A stretch of 35,573 bases of DNA from Planctomycetota bacterium (lineage in GTDB: Bacteria; Planctomycetota; UBA1135; UBA2386): contig JAEUHT010000024.1 of NCBI GenBank assembly GCA_016793265.1, positions 1 to 35,573 on the forward strand, written 5' to 3'. This document shows, piece by piece, positions 17,095-23,465 of this stretch. The position numbers and the translations under genes are program-made. Numbering within the stretch: position 1 is the stretch's first letter; the number at the start of each line of letters is the position of its first letter. The notes under the pieces are model-generated. The model saw only the letters and a program-made list of their open reading frames with translations. It was not told the DNA's origin and did not search any database.

Positions 17095-17592
17095 ATGAAG
17101 GTCCGAGAGCTGATGAGTTCGATCGCCCACACCTGCCGCGCGCAGGATGGTCTCGATCGCGCCGCGGGGCTCCTGTGGGAGCACGACTGCGGCATGTTGC
17201 CGGTCGTCGATGGCGAAGGCCGGGTTGGCGCGGTCATCACCGACCGCGACCTCTGCATGGCAGCCTATACGCGCGGCCGGCGCCTCGACGAGATCCGTGT
17301 CGCCGAGGCGATGTCGAGTACGCTGGTCAGCTGCACGGCCGACGAAGACCTCACCGCGGCCGTGCGGCGCATGGTCGAGCACCGGGTGCACCGGTTGCCG
17401 GTCGTCGACGAGCAGCAGCGTCCGTGCGGGGTGTTGTCGCTCAACGACCTGGCCGGGGCGGCCGCGACCGACCGCCGCATCGTGCGTCCGGCGATGGACG
17501 TGTTGGTCGCGGTGTCGCACCATCGTTGCGAGGTGCCGGCGCCGGTAGAGGCTGCCGCCGAACCGCAGGTGGAGGCGCACGCAAAGCAGTAG
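17095..17592 (+). CDS. Two-CBS-domain protein (plus-strand copy)
   Basis: A 165-residue protein with two CBS motifs, about residues 3-58 and 68-125, showing 'CGMLPVVDGEGRVGAVITDRDLCMAAY' type strands and 'HRVHRLPVVDEQQRPCGVLSLNDLA' in the second motif. These bind adenosyl nucleotides and usually regulate another protein. A 35-residue tail follows with His, Pro and Ala. The start is set by a strong Shine-Dalgarno at 17083-17088. It faces the other CBS gene head-to-head and shares its layout, especially the 'TDRD-C-MAA' segment, so the two look like paralogues. The stop is TAG; reading through it would continue into the tRNA-Gln gene, so TAG clearly acts as a stop here. Confidence 0.85.
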   Translation: MKVRELMSSIAHTCRAQDGLDRAAGLLWEHDCGMLPVVDGEGRVGAVITDRDLCMAAYTRGRRLDEIRVAEAMSSTLVSCTADEDLTAAVRRMVEHRVHRLPVVDEQQRPCGVLSLNDLAGAAATDRRIVRPAMDVLVAVSHHRCEVPAPVEAAAEPQVEAHAKQ

Positions 17593-17635
17593 CCGCCGCC
17601 GAGCGCCGACGGCGGGGACCGGGGGCAGGAAGTCG

Positions 17636-17663
17636 TAGACTTCGAAAAGGCGCTCGCTATCCT
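17636..17663 (+). promoter_or_regulatory. Promoter of the first tRNA-Gln gene
   Basis: TAGACT at 17636-17641 and TATCCT at 17658-17663 with a 16-base spacer, 11 bases before the tRNA. The -10 is of the CTATCnT type also used by tRNA-fMet. Confidence 0.5.
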
Positions 17664-17674
17664 CCCCTGCCCTC

Positions 17675-17750
17675 TACCCCGTGGTGTAATCGGTAGCACA
17701 GCAGGTTTTGGTCCTGTTGGTTCCTGGTTCGAGTCCAGGCGGGGTAACCA
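17675..17750 (+). tRNA. tRNA-Gln (UUG)
   Basis: A 76-base cloverleaf: acceptor TACCCCG pairs with CGGGGTA, anticodon loop TTTTGGT gives anticodon TTG for CAA (and by wobble CAG), T-arm CCTGG-TTCGAGT-CCAGG, and CCA is encoded. The weak U1-A72 pair is typical of glutamine tRNAs. It is followed 100 bases later by a second tRNA-Gln. Confidence 0.95.
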
Positions 17751-17827
17751 GCAACCCCAGTGCGGTCGCGGGACCGCTGTGCCCCGATCGCCAACGGTGG
17801 GGGCTGGAATGCTGCAAGCTCTTTCGA

Positions 17828-17833
17828 TAAGCT
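17828..17833 (+). promoter_or_regulatory. Possible -10 element for the second tRNA-Gln gene
   Basis: TAAGCT preceded by GA, 17 bases before the tRNA. No good -35 box is seen; the gene may also be read from the first tRNA-Gln promoter. Confidence 0.3.
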
Positions 17834-17850
17834 GCTTTCCCTCTTTTCGC

Positions 17851-17924
17851 TGCCCCGTGGTGTAACGGTAGCACAACAGGTTCTGGTCCTGTTTGTCAAG
17901 GTTCAAATCCTTGCGGGGTAACCA
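17851..17924 (+). tRNA. tRNA-Gln (CUG)
   Basis: A 74-base cloverleaf: acceptor TGCCCCG with CGGGGTA (one G-U pair), anticodon loop TTCTGGT gives CTG for CAG, T-arm CAAGG-TTCAAAT-CCTTG, encoded CCA. Acceptor and anticodon arms match the neighbouring tRNA-Gln closely, while the T-arm and variable region differ, so this is a diverged duplicate rather than a recent copy. Its anticodon is the normal one, not an amber suppressor. Confidence 0.95.
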
Positions 17925-17927
17925 CTT

Positions 17928-17959
17928 GCGGACTCGTCGGCGGCAGCCGGCGGGTCCGC
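17928..17959 (+). terminator. Hairpin after the tRNA-Gln pair
   Basis: A 14-base-pair stem (17928-17941 with 17946-17959, two G-U wobbles) around loop GGCA, starting four bases after the tRNA. The tail has only scattered T residues. It sits between the plus-strand tRNAs and the end of the convergent dGTPase gene, so it may act in both directions. Confidence 0.6.
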
Positions 17960-18053
17960 TCGCTTGTACGGCCTCGTGTGCCTGCTCACGCAGGAAGGCC
18001 ACAGAAGCTGGCCCAGCTTCGGCCCCCGGGCGGGCTGCTGGCAGGTTGGCGGC

Positions 18054-19139
18054 TCAGCTCGTCGCCTTCAGCAGGTAACGATCGGTCATGCCGGCGATGT
18101 GGTCGCAGACCGTGCGCTCGACGCCGTCGCGGCCGATGCGGGCCAGGGCGCCGGGCGGCAGGGCCGCCGGGTCCCGCACGAGGCGTTCGAACAGCCGCCG
18201 GATGCGTTCGGCGCCGTCATCCATGACGGCCAACACGCGCGGGGAACGGTAGAAGCGCTGGCGCAGGAACTCGAGCAGCTCCTGGGTGTCGACCTGTCGT
18301 CGCGCGCTGTGCTGCACGCGCGGCATGGCGCCACCGGGCGTGGCCATGGTGATGGCATCGTCGACACTCTCGACCAGGTCATGGATCAGGATCGAGGTGA
18401 CCTCGCTGACGACCCGCTGGCGCGTGGGACTGCCGGCAGCGGCCGCTGCTTCGCGCCAGAGGCGCAGCTCCGCGGCCTCTGCCTCGGCGAACAGTCCGGC
18501 GCGCAGGCCATCATCGAGGTCGTGGCTCAGGTAGGCGATACGATCGCAGGTGTCGACGAGGTGCGCTTCGAGCGGCACCGCGGCCTTCGGCAGCAGGTCT
18601 CCGCTCAGCGGGAAACCGTCGGGAATGCGGCCCTTGAGCAGGCTGCGCCGCACGGCCAGCGTCAGGTTGAGGCCGTGGCCGTGCCCGTAACGATCCTCGA
18701 GGTAGTCGACGATGCGGGCGCCTTGGGCGTTGTGGCGGAAGCCGCCGTAGCCCTGCATGGCCGCGTCGAGGGCGTGCTCGCCGACGTGGCCGAACGGCGG
18801 GTGGCCGAGGTCGTGGGCGAGGGCGATCACTTCGGCGAGGTCGTCATTGCAGCGCAGCGCCCGCGCCACGCTGCGGGCCATCTGGGCGACCTCGAGCGAG
18901 TGCGTCATGCGGCTGCGGAAGTGGTCGCCTTCGAACGCCGCCATGACCTGGGTCTTGTGCTGCAGTCGGCGGAACGCCGAGCTGTGCAGCACGCGGTCGC
19001 GGTCCCGCTGGAAGACCGTGCGCAGCGCGTCTTCTGCCTCGGGCAGGCGCCGGCCGCCGGAGTCGCGGCTCGGCAGCCCCCACGGGCCGAGCCAGTGCAA
19101 CTCGCGGTCTTCGTGATCCTCGCGGCGAAGCCAAGCCAT
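18054..19139 (-). CDS. dgt: Deoxyguanosinetriphosphate triphosphohydrolase-like protein
   Basis: An HD-superfamily enzyme of 361 residues. dGTPases split dNTPs, classically dGTP, into the nucleoside and triphosphate and help balance the nucleotide pool. The metal ligands are visible: RMTHSLEV (His80), the HD pair in ALAHDLGHPPFGH (His109-Asp110) and an Asp in 'LVDTCDRIAY'. 'SSAFRRLQHKTQV' near residues 53-65 is a family hallmark. The length fits the shorter type 2 branch rather than the 500-residue E. coli form. The start is ATG 19139; the frame extends 17 codons further, but those overlap the terminator of the upstream tRNA-Glu. Substrate preference is not shown by sequence. Confidence 0.9.
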   Translation of the reverse strand: MAWLRREDHEDRELHWLGPWGLPSRDSGGRRLPEAEDALRTVFQRDRDRVLHSSAFRRLQHKTQVMAAFEGDHFRSRMTHSLEVAQMARSVARALRCNDDLAEVIALAHDLGHPPFGHVGEHALDAAMQGYGGFRHNAQGARIVDYLEDRYGHGHGLNLTLAVRRSLLKGRIPDGFPLSGDLLPKAAVPLEAHLVDTCDRIAYLSHDLDDGLRAGLFAEAEAAELRLWREAAAAAGSPTRQRVVSEVTSILIHDLVESVDDAITMATPGGAMPRVQHSARRQVDTQELLEFLRQRFYRSPRVLAVMDDGAERIRRLFERLVRDPAALPPGALARIGRDGVERTVCDHIAGMTDRYLLKATS

Positions 19140-19181
19140 GCGTGGGGCACAACTACCCCGCAGCAGGGGAAAGGCCGCCGG

Positions 19182-19217
19182 AAAAAACAAACGCCCGGCA
19201 GGCTTGCCTGCCGGGCG
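19182..19217 (-). terminator. Intrinsic terminator of tRNA-Glu
   Basis: On the minus strand a 12-base-pair stem (19206-19217 with 19192-19203, loop of two bases) is followed directly by a T-rich run (TTTGTTTTTT). It lies 8 bases after the tRNA-Glu 3' end. Confidence 0.9.
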
Positions 19218-19225
19218 CTCGGCTT

Positions 19226-19301
19226 TGGTACCCCCTAGGGGATTTGAACCCCTGTCGCATGGCTGAGAACCACGAATCCTAGGCCGCTAGACGAAGAGGG
19301 C
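19226..19301 (-). tRNA. tRNA-Glu (CUC)
   Basis: A 76-base cloverleaf on the minus strand: acceptor GCCCTCT with AGGGGGT (two G-U pairs), D-arm starting GTCTAG, anticodon loop TTCTCAG giving CTC for GAG codons, T-arm AGGGG-TTCAAAT-CCCCT, CCA encoded. The layout matches bacterial tRNA-Glu. It has its own promoter and terminator. Confidence 0.95.
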
Positions 19302-19317
19302 CCATGCGAGGGCGACC

Positions 19318-19346
19318 CTTCTAAGGAACCGTGCGCGTCGGGTCAA
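19318..19346 (-). promoter_or_regulatory. Promoter of tRNA-Glu
   Basis: On the minus strand TTGACC (19346-19341) and TAGAAG (19323-19318) are 17 bases apart, and the start point would be about 10 bases before the tRNA 5' end. The best sigma-70-like -35 box in the window. Confidence 0.7.
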
Positions 19347-19470
19347 GAGTGTTGCTTTGCTTTGGCGATCTCGGAAATGTTGCCAGGGCGGCACCGTTGC
19401 GCGGCACCGCTCCGTATTCGCTCCGTCCTGCGCGGCTCGCCTGCTGCAGGATCCAGCCCCCGAGTTCGCC

Positions 19471-20304
19471 ATGTCCACTCTCACCGCCGCGATGTTCCCA
19501 CTGCTGCTGCTGTCGCCCTTGACCGATCCCTGGCTCGGCATCTACTTCGACATGGAGCGCGAGGCCGCGGTGGTCGGTGAACGCATCCCTGGCTCGCCCG
19601 CCGAGAAGGCCGGCATCGAAGCCGGCGACGTGCTGCTCGGCGTCGACGCGGCCAGCACGCCGACCCGCGAAGCCTTTGTTGCCGCGATCCGTGCCCATCG
19701 CGCTGGCGACACGATCACGGTCCGCGCCCGGCGCGGAGGCCAGGACTTGAGCTTCACCGTCGTATTGGGGGAGCGACCGCGCGCGGCCGTGCCTGGCGCG
19801 GAGTCGCCCCAGGCGCCGCCCCGCAGCTCGGAGCCGCCGGCGCCGGTCGCCGAGCTGCGGCCCGCGGCGCCGCCGCCCGCCCGCGGTTACCTCGGCCTGC
19901 GTGTGCAGGAGACCCAGGCCGGCATCTTCATCGAGTCGGCGCTGCCAGGCAGTCCGGCTGCGCTCGCGGGTGTTCGCGCCGGGGAACGCCTGCTTGCGGT
20001 CGGCGACCAGCGCGTGGCGAGCCTCGCGGACCTCGAGCGGGTGCTGCAGCGGGCCCGCGCCGGGCAGACCTTGTCGCTGTCGCTGCTGAGTGCCGATGGG
20101 CCTCGATCCTTGGGCGTCACCTTGGCTCTGGTCGGCGGGGCCGCGAAGGCGGCAGGCGTGCCGGCCGCGTCTGGCGCGCCGGCCGCGCCGGTGGGGTCGC
20201 AAGGTCGTGAGGCGGACCTCGAACAGGAGCTCGCGGTGTTGCGCGCCGAACTGGCCGACTTGCGCCGGCAGCTGGAGGCGCTGCGCCGCGGCGCCCGGGA
20301 ATAG
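19471..20304 (+). CDS. Double-PDZ protein with C-terminal coiled coil
   Basis: A 277-residue protein. A short hydrophobic N-terminus (MSTLTAAMFPLLLLSPL) may be a signal peptide or anchor. Two PDZ domains follow: the first at about 20-100 ('IPGSPAEKAGIEAGDVLLGVD'), the second at about 140-215 ('LPGSPAALAGVRAGERLLAVGD'), joined by a Pro/Ala-rich linker. Residues about 240-277 form a heptad-rich coiled coil ('EADLEQELAVLRAELADLRRQL'). There is no trypsin-like Ser-His-Asp protease domain, so this is not a DegP/HtrA enzyme but probably a scaffold or adaptor in the envelope. ATG 19471 is used because upstream codons in frame lack hydrophobic or conserved character. The stop is TAG. Confidence 0.8.
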   Translation: MSTLTAAMFPLLLLSPLTDPWLGIYFDMEREAAVVGERIPGSPAEKAGIEAGDVLLGVDAASTPTREAFVAAIRAHRAGDTITVRARRGGQDLSFTVVLGERPRAAVPGAESPQAPPRSSEPPAPVAELRPAAPPPARGYLGLRVQETQAGIFIESALPGSPAALAGVRAGERLLAVGDQRVASLADLERVLQRARAGQTLSLSLLSADGPRSLGVTLALVGGAAKAAGVPAASGAPAAPVGSQGREADLEQELAVLRAELADLRRQLEALRRGARE

Positions 20305-20419
20305 GCGGCACCGCGACGGCGTCGCATGGCGCCGCAGAGAAACCGCGCCGCGGCGTGGACTCCGGTTGCGCCAGCGCGCACGCTGCGCGCCCGGTCTCCG
20401 CGATCGCTTCCAGCCCTAG

Positions 20420-21499
20420 ATGATCCGCCCCAAGCCCCCTGCCGGTCCCACGCGTTCGCCAGCCGCCTCGGGCGGAGGTCCGCTCGCAGCGCCAGGGCGG
20501 CGCTGTGTCGTCACCGGAGGGGCTGGCTTCATCGGTTCGCACCTCGTCGAGTGCCTGTTGGCGCGTGGGCACGACGTGCACGTCGTCGACGACCTGTCGA
20601 CGGGTCGACTCGACAACCTGGCCGCCGTGCGCGGCGCGGCGCGGCTGTCCGTGCGTATCGCCGCGGTCGATGAGCCGGCCGCAGCCGCCGCGGCCTGCGT
20701 AGGTGCGGACTTTGTGTTCCACCTGGCTGGCGTCGTCGGCGTGCGGCGCCTCGCCACCGAGCCGCTTGCGGTGATGCAGCGCAACCTGCGGTGCACCGAG
20801 GAAGTGCTCACCGCCGCCACCCGCGCTGGCGTGCCGGTGCTGCTGGCGTCGAGCAGCGAGGTCTACGGCGACGGTCCGGTGCCGTTCCGCGAGCAGGAGT
20901 CGCTGCGCCCGGGCTCCACCGAAGGGCTGCGCGGCGGTTATGCGTGCGCGAAGGCGATGGGCGAATGGCTGGCCCTCGCCCATGCCCAGCAGAGCGGCCT
21001 GCCGGTCTATGTCGCGCGGTTGTTCAACACCGTCGGTCCGCGCCAGGTCGGCGACCACGGCATGGTGCTGCCGCGGTTCGTGCGCCAGGCGGTGCGCGGG
21101 CAGCCGATCACCGTCTACGGCACCGGCGACCAGACCCGCTGCTTTGCGCACGTCGCCGAGGTCGCCAAGGCGCTGGTCGATCTCGCCACGCTCGCGCCGC
21201 AGTCGATCGTGTGCAACGTCGGCAGCGCGATCGAGACGACCGTGCTCGGTCTGGCCGAGCTCGTGCGTGAACGGGCCGCGAGTGACTCGCCGATCGAGCG
21301 GGTGCCGTTCGAGCGCGTGTTCCCCGCTGGCTTCGTCGACCCGCCGCGCCGTGTGCCGGCGCTCGATCGCCTGCAGCAGGCCATCGGCTGGGTGCCCTCC
21401 CGGCCGGCCGTCGCCATCGTCGACGAACTGCTGCGCCTGGCCCGCCAGGAGCTCGACGTTGTCTCGGCGCGTGGTGTCGTCGCCGGCAGCGGCGACTGA
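20420..21499 (+). CDS. NAD-dependent nucleotide-sugar epimerase/dehydratase
   Basis: An extended short-chain dehydrogenase of 359 residues acting on nucleotide sugars in the cytoplasm. The Rossmann motif TGGAGFIGSH is at residues 32-41, after a 30-residue Pro/Gly/Ala-rich extension not usual for the family. The catalytic Tyr-X3-Lys is YACAK at 174-178, with the preceding Ser in 'LASSSEVYGDG'. 'RLFNTVGPRQ' and 'GTGDQTRCFAHV' match UDP-glucose 4-epimerase / UDP-glucuronate decarboxylase relatives, so the exact product is uncertain. It is about 10 kb from the ugd-uxs-galE block, and next to a convergent glycosyltransferase with a 6-base gap. The start at ATG 20420 follows CCCTAG; no ribosome binding site is seen. 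Confidence 0.83.
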   Translation: MIRPKPPAGPTRSPAASGGGPLAAPGRRCVVTGGAGFIGSHLVECLLARGHDVHVVDDLSTGRLDNLAAVRGAARLSVRIAAVDEPAAAAAACVGADFVFHLAGVVGVRRLATEPLAVMQRNLRCTEEVLTAATRAGVPVLLASSSEVYGDGPVPFREQESLRPGSTEGLRGGYACAKAMGEWLALAHAQQSGLPVYVARLFNTVGPRQVGDHGMVLPRFVRQAVRGQPITVYGTGDQTRCFAHVAEVAKALVDLATLAPQSIVCNVGSAIETTVLGLAELVRERAASDSPIERVPFERVFPAGFVDPPRRVPALDRLQQAIGWVPSRPAVAIVDELLRLARQELDVVSARGVVAGSGD

Positions 21500-21505
21500 C
21501 GCCGC

Positions 21506-22930
21506 TCACCGGCTCAGGGCGGTGGCGCGGTGGCAGGCCAACACGGCTTCGTGGTTGGCGCGCGCGACCGGATCGTGCGGCAGCAGCTCGAAGGCCTTCA
21601 TGAAGCTCTGTTCGGCCGCGGCGATGTCGCCGAGCCGGTGCTGGCAGATGCCGAGGTTGGTGGCTGCCAGCGGGAAGCCCGCTCGCAGCGCCTGGTCGAA
21701 GGCGCGCGCCGCTGCGGCGAACTCGCCGCCGGCGAGGTGGCTGAGACCGAGCCAGTTGGCGAGCTCCCCATCGTCGGGGGCCCACGCCAGCGCGTCCGCG
21801 AAGTGACCCGCCGCGTCGGCGAACTGGCCGTGGCCGTAGGCGTGCTTGCCGAGTTCACGCCAGAGGTGCACCAGGTTCGTCGTCGTCAGGTGGTGTTCGG
21901 CCAGCGTCTCGCGCAGCACCCGGTGCGCCGCCTGGACCTGGCCCGTGCGCAACAGGCTCAGGCCGAGCCCGATCGCCGCGTCGGGGTGCTGCGGGCAGTT
22001 CGTGAGCATGGCGGCGTAGTGGTGGGCCGCGGCGGTGTGGTCGCCGAGGGCCTCGTGCAGCCGCGCGAGGTGAAGGTCGGCATCGGCCCAGCGCGGGTGC
22101 CGGCGACGCGCCGCCTCGGCGGCGTCGGCGGCGCCGGCGATGTCCTCGCTCCAGGCCGCCATCACGGCGCGGCCGGCGGGATCCTCGCGCCACTTGCTGA
22201 TGAACTGGGCGCGGCGCTTCACGAGTTCGGCGTCGAGGTCGAGCCCCAAGGCGCGGAACGTGGCGTGTCCTTCGTGGTGCAGGAAGGCGCGGCGGGCGAG
22301 CACCAGCCGGTAGCCGGCGAGGCGCAGGCGCAGGCTGAGGTCGTCGTCTTCGAAGTTGCCGTGACCGAACCGCTCGTCGAAGCCGCCGACCTCCTCGAGC
22401 GTGTGGCGCCGCAGCAGCAGGCACAACCCCGCCAGCGTATCGACGTCCTGCAGCATCGCCCCGGCCTGCAGCTCCGCGGCGATCGCGGCGCGGCCTGGCG
22501 ACGACGCGCCACGCTGGCCGACCGCGATGCGGGCCGGGCCCTTGACGTGGTTGCTGAGCGGCGCCACGGCGCCGATGGTGGGGGACGAGCGCAGTGCGTC
22601 GGCGAGCTCGACGAACAGGTTCTCCGCCGCCTGGGTGTCGTTGTTGAGCACCAGCACGAGTGGTTGGCGCGCCGCGCGCCAGCCGACATTGACGCCGCCG
22701 GCGAAGCCGCGGTTGTGTGGTTGCGGCAGCACCCGCACGTGGGGGTGCAGGGTCGCGAGCTGCGAGGTCGCCGGGTCGTTCTTGTTGTCGACGAGCAGGA
22801 TCTCGGCCGGTGGCCCGCCCTGCTGCACGAGCAGGCTGTCGACGCAGGCCCGGGTCAGGCCGGCGTTGTCATGGCACGGAATCACGACCGAACAGTGCAT
22901 CGGGCCCTTGTCATCGGCCGCGCCGGCCAT
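21506..22930 (-). CDS. Family 2 glycosyltransferase fused to TPR repeats
   Basis: A 474-residue protein. The GT-A domain fills about residues 10-260: 'CSVVIPCHDNAGLTRACVDSLL', 'ILLVDNKN', the NNDT nucleotide-metal site, and 'NFEDDDLSLRLRLAGY' as the acceptor-side motif, as in rhamnosyl- or other family 2 transferases that build surface glycans. From about 270 to 474 there are tetratricopeptide-like helical pairs ('AFDQALRAGFPLAATNLGICQHRLGDIAAAEQSF'), a protein-binding module. No membrane segment is seen. ATG 22930 is used; ATG 22900 with a weak AAGGG before it is equally possible. A strong minus-strand terminator ends only 20 bases upstream, so it may need its own promoter or be subject to attenuation. 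Sugar and acceptor are unknown. Confidence 0.85.
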   Translation of the reverse strand: MAGAADDKGPMHCSVVIPCHDNAGLTRACVDSLLVQQGGPPAEILLVDNKNDPATSQLATLHPHVRVLPQPHNRGFAGGVNVGWRAARQPLVLVLNNDTQAAENLFVELADALRSSPTIGAVAPLSNHVKGPARIAVGQRGASSPGRAAIAAELQAGAMLQDVDTLAGLCLLLRRHTLEEVGGFDERFGHGNFEDDDLSLRLRLAGYRLVLARRAFLHHEGHATFRALGLDLDAELVKRRAQFISKWREDPAGRAVMAAWSEDIAGAADAAEAARRRHPRWADADLHLARLHEALGDHTAAAHHYAAMLTNCPQHPDAAIGLGLSLLRTGQVQAAHRVLRETLAEHHLTTTNLVHLWRELGKHAYGHGQFADAAGHFADALAWAPDDGELANWLGLSHLAGGEFAAAARAFDQALRAGFPLAATNLGICQHRLGDIAAAEQSFMKAFELLPHDPVARANHEAVLACHRATALSR

Positions 22931-22949
22931 GGCACTTGGCGCGCAGCAG

Positions 22950-22986
22950 AAAAAAAGCCGCCCGGCACCTGGGGTGCCGGGCGGCT
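22950..22986 (-). terminator. Strong intrinsic terminator upstream of the GT2-TPR gene
   Basis: On the minus strand, a 14-base-pair GC-rich stem (22986-22973 with 22969-22956) around a 3-base loop is followed by a run of seven T. It terminates a minus-strand transcript arriving from 23300-22990, where only a small open frame is present. It lies 20 bases before the glycosyltransferase ATG. Confidence 0.93.
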
Positions 22987-23035
22987 GGAATGGGGATTGT
23001 CACCCCTCATCCTGGCCCTCGGTCGGCCGACCGGG

Positions 23036-23254
23036 TCACGTCTTGCGACGATCACCCGACCGTGTGCCCGCGCCCAGGCTCGCCACCCAGACGCGCGCGA
23101 CCGACCGGAGCTCACGTCCGACGGGGAAGGTCTCGCCAACCCGCCCCGCCAGCGTAGTGTCAACTGTACAGCTCTCTGCATGCCCCCTGCTGCCAACACA
23201 TCGCCAGCCTCCCGTTGCCGGCAAGGTGGTGAAAGTCGGGAAGGCGCTCTGCAT
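23036..23254 (-). CDS. Possible small protein, 72 residues, unknown
   Basis: The only support for translation is a very strong Shine-Dalgarno (GGAGGAGG at 23268-23261) exactly six bases before an ATG, opening 72 codons that end in TGA. A -10-like TAGGCT lies about 50 bases upstream and a strong terminator about 50 bases downstream, so the transcription unit looks complete. Against it, the codon use is less GC-biased in third positions than in neighbouring genes, and the peptide (beginning MQSAFPTFTTL, with two Cys and a basic end) matches no family I know and has no membrane segment. The same stretch could instead be a non-coding RNA or a long leader for the GT2-TPR gene. Confidence 0.35.
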   Translation of the reverse strand: MQSAFPTFTTLPATGGWRCVGSRGHAESCTVDTTLAGRVGETFPVGRELRSVARVWVASLGAGTRSGDRRKT

Positions 23255-23260
23255 GCGAAC

Positions 23261-23268
23261 CTCCTCCG
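23261..23268 (-). promoter_or_regulatory. Strong Shine-Dalgarno-like site in the 23 kb gap
   Basis: Reads GGAGGAGG on the minus strand, six bases before ATG 23254. Most genes here lack a strong site, so its presence stands out. Confidence 0.5.
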
Positions 23269-23306
23269 CAACTGGCATGCCGCACATTGGGGTTGGTCTG
23301 CCCCCA

Positions 23307-23312
23307 AGCCTA
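23307..23312 (-). promoter_or_regulatory. Possible -10 element of the small minus-strand unit
   Basis: Reads TAGGCT on the minus strand, the same hexamer as before the 566-residue hypothetical gene. No clear -35 box. Transcription would start near 23300. Confidence 0.3.
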
Positions 23313-23413
23313 AGTGCTTTTGCCGCCCTCGCGACTGCGTCAGCACGGCCCGGCGAGTCTCCATCTTGGGACGCATGGTCCCTTGTTTGGGACGGAGAAC
23401 GCTAGATCGTCGG

Positions 23414-23441
23414 TTGTGCCGATGTTCCCCATCGGTATCCT
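23414..23441 (+). promoter_or_regulatory. Promoter of the pseudouridine synthase operon
   Basis: TTGTGC at 23414-23419 and TATCCT at 23436-23441 with a 16-base spacer. The start point near 23448 falls three bases before TTG 23451, which makes GTG 23466 the better translation start. Confidence 0.6.
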
Positions 23442-23456
23442 GCTGCCCCCTTGCGC

Positions 23457-23461
23457 AAGGA
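23457..23461 (+). promoter_or_regulatory. Ribosome binding site selecting GTG 23466
   Basis: AAGGA four bases before GTG 23466. Together with the promoter position it favours GTG 23466 over TTG 23451. Confidence 0.5.
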
Positions 23462-23465
23462 CCGA

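Noticed and set aside
19471..20304. An HtrA/DegP serine protease
   Set aside because: Only PDZ domains and a coiled coil are present; there is no protease domain or catalytic triad.
22990..23300. RNase P RNA, SRP RNA, tmRNA or a known riboswitch in the gap
   Set aside because: None of the conserved cores I know for these RNAs could be found on either strand.
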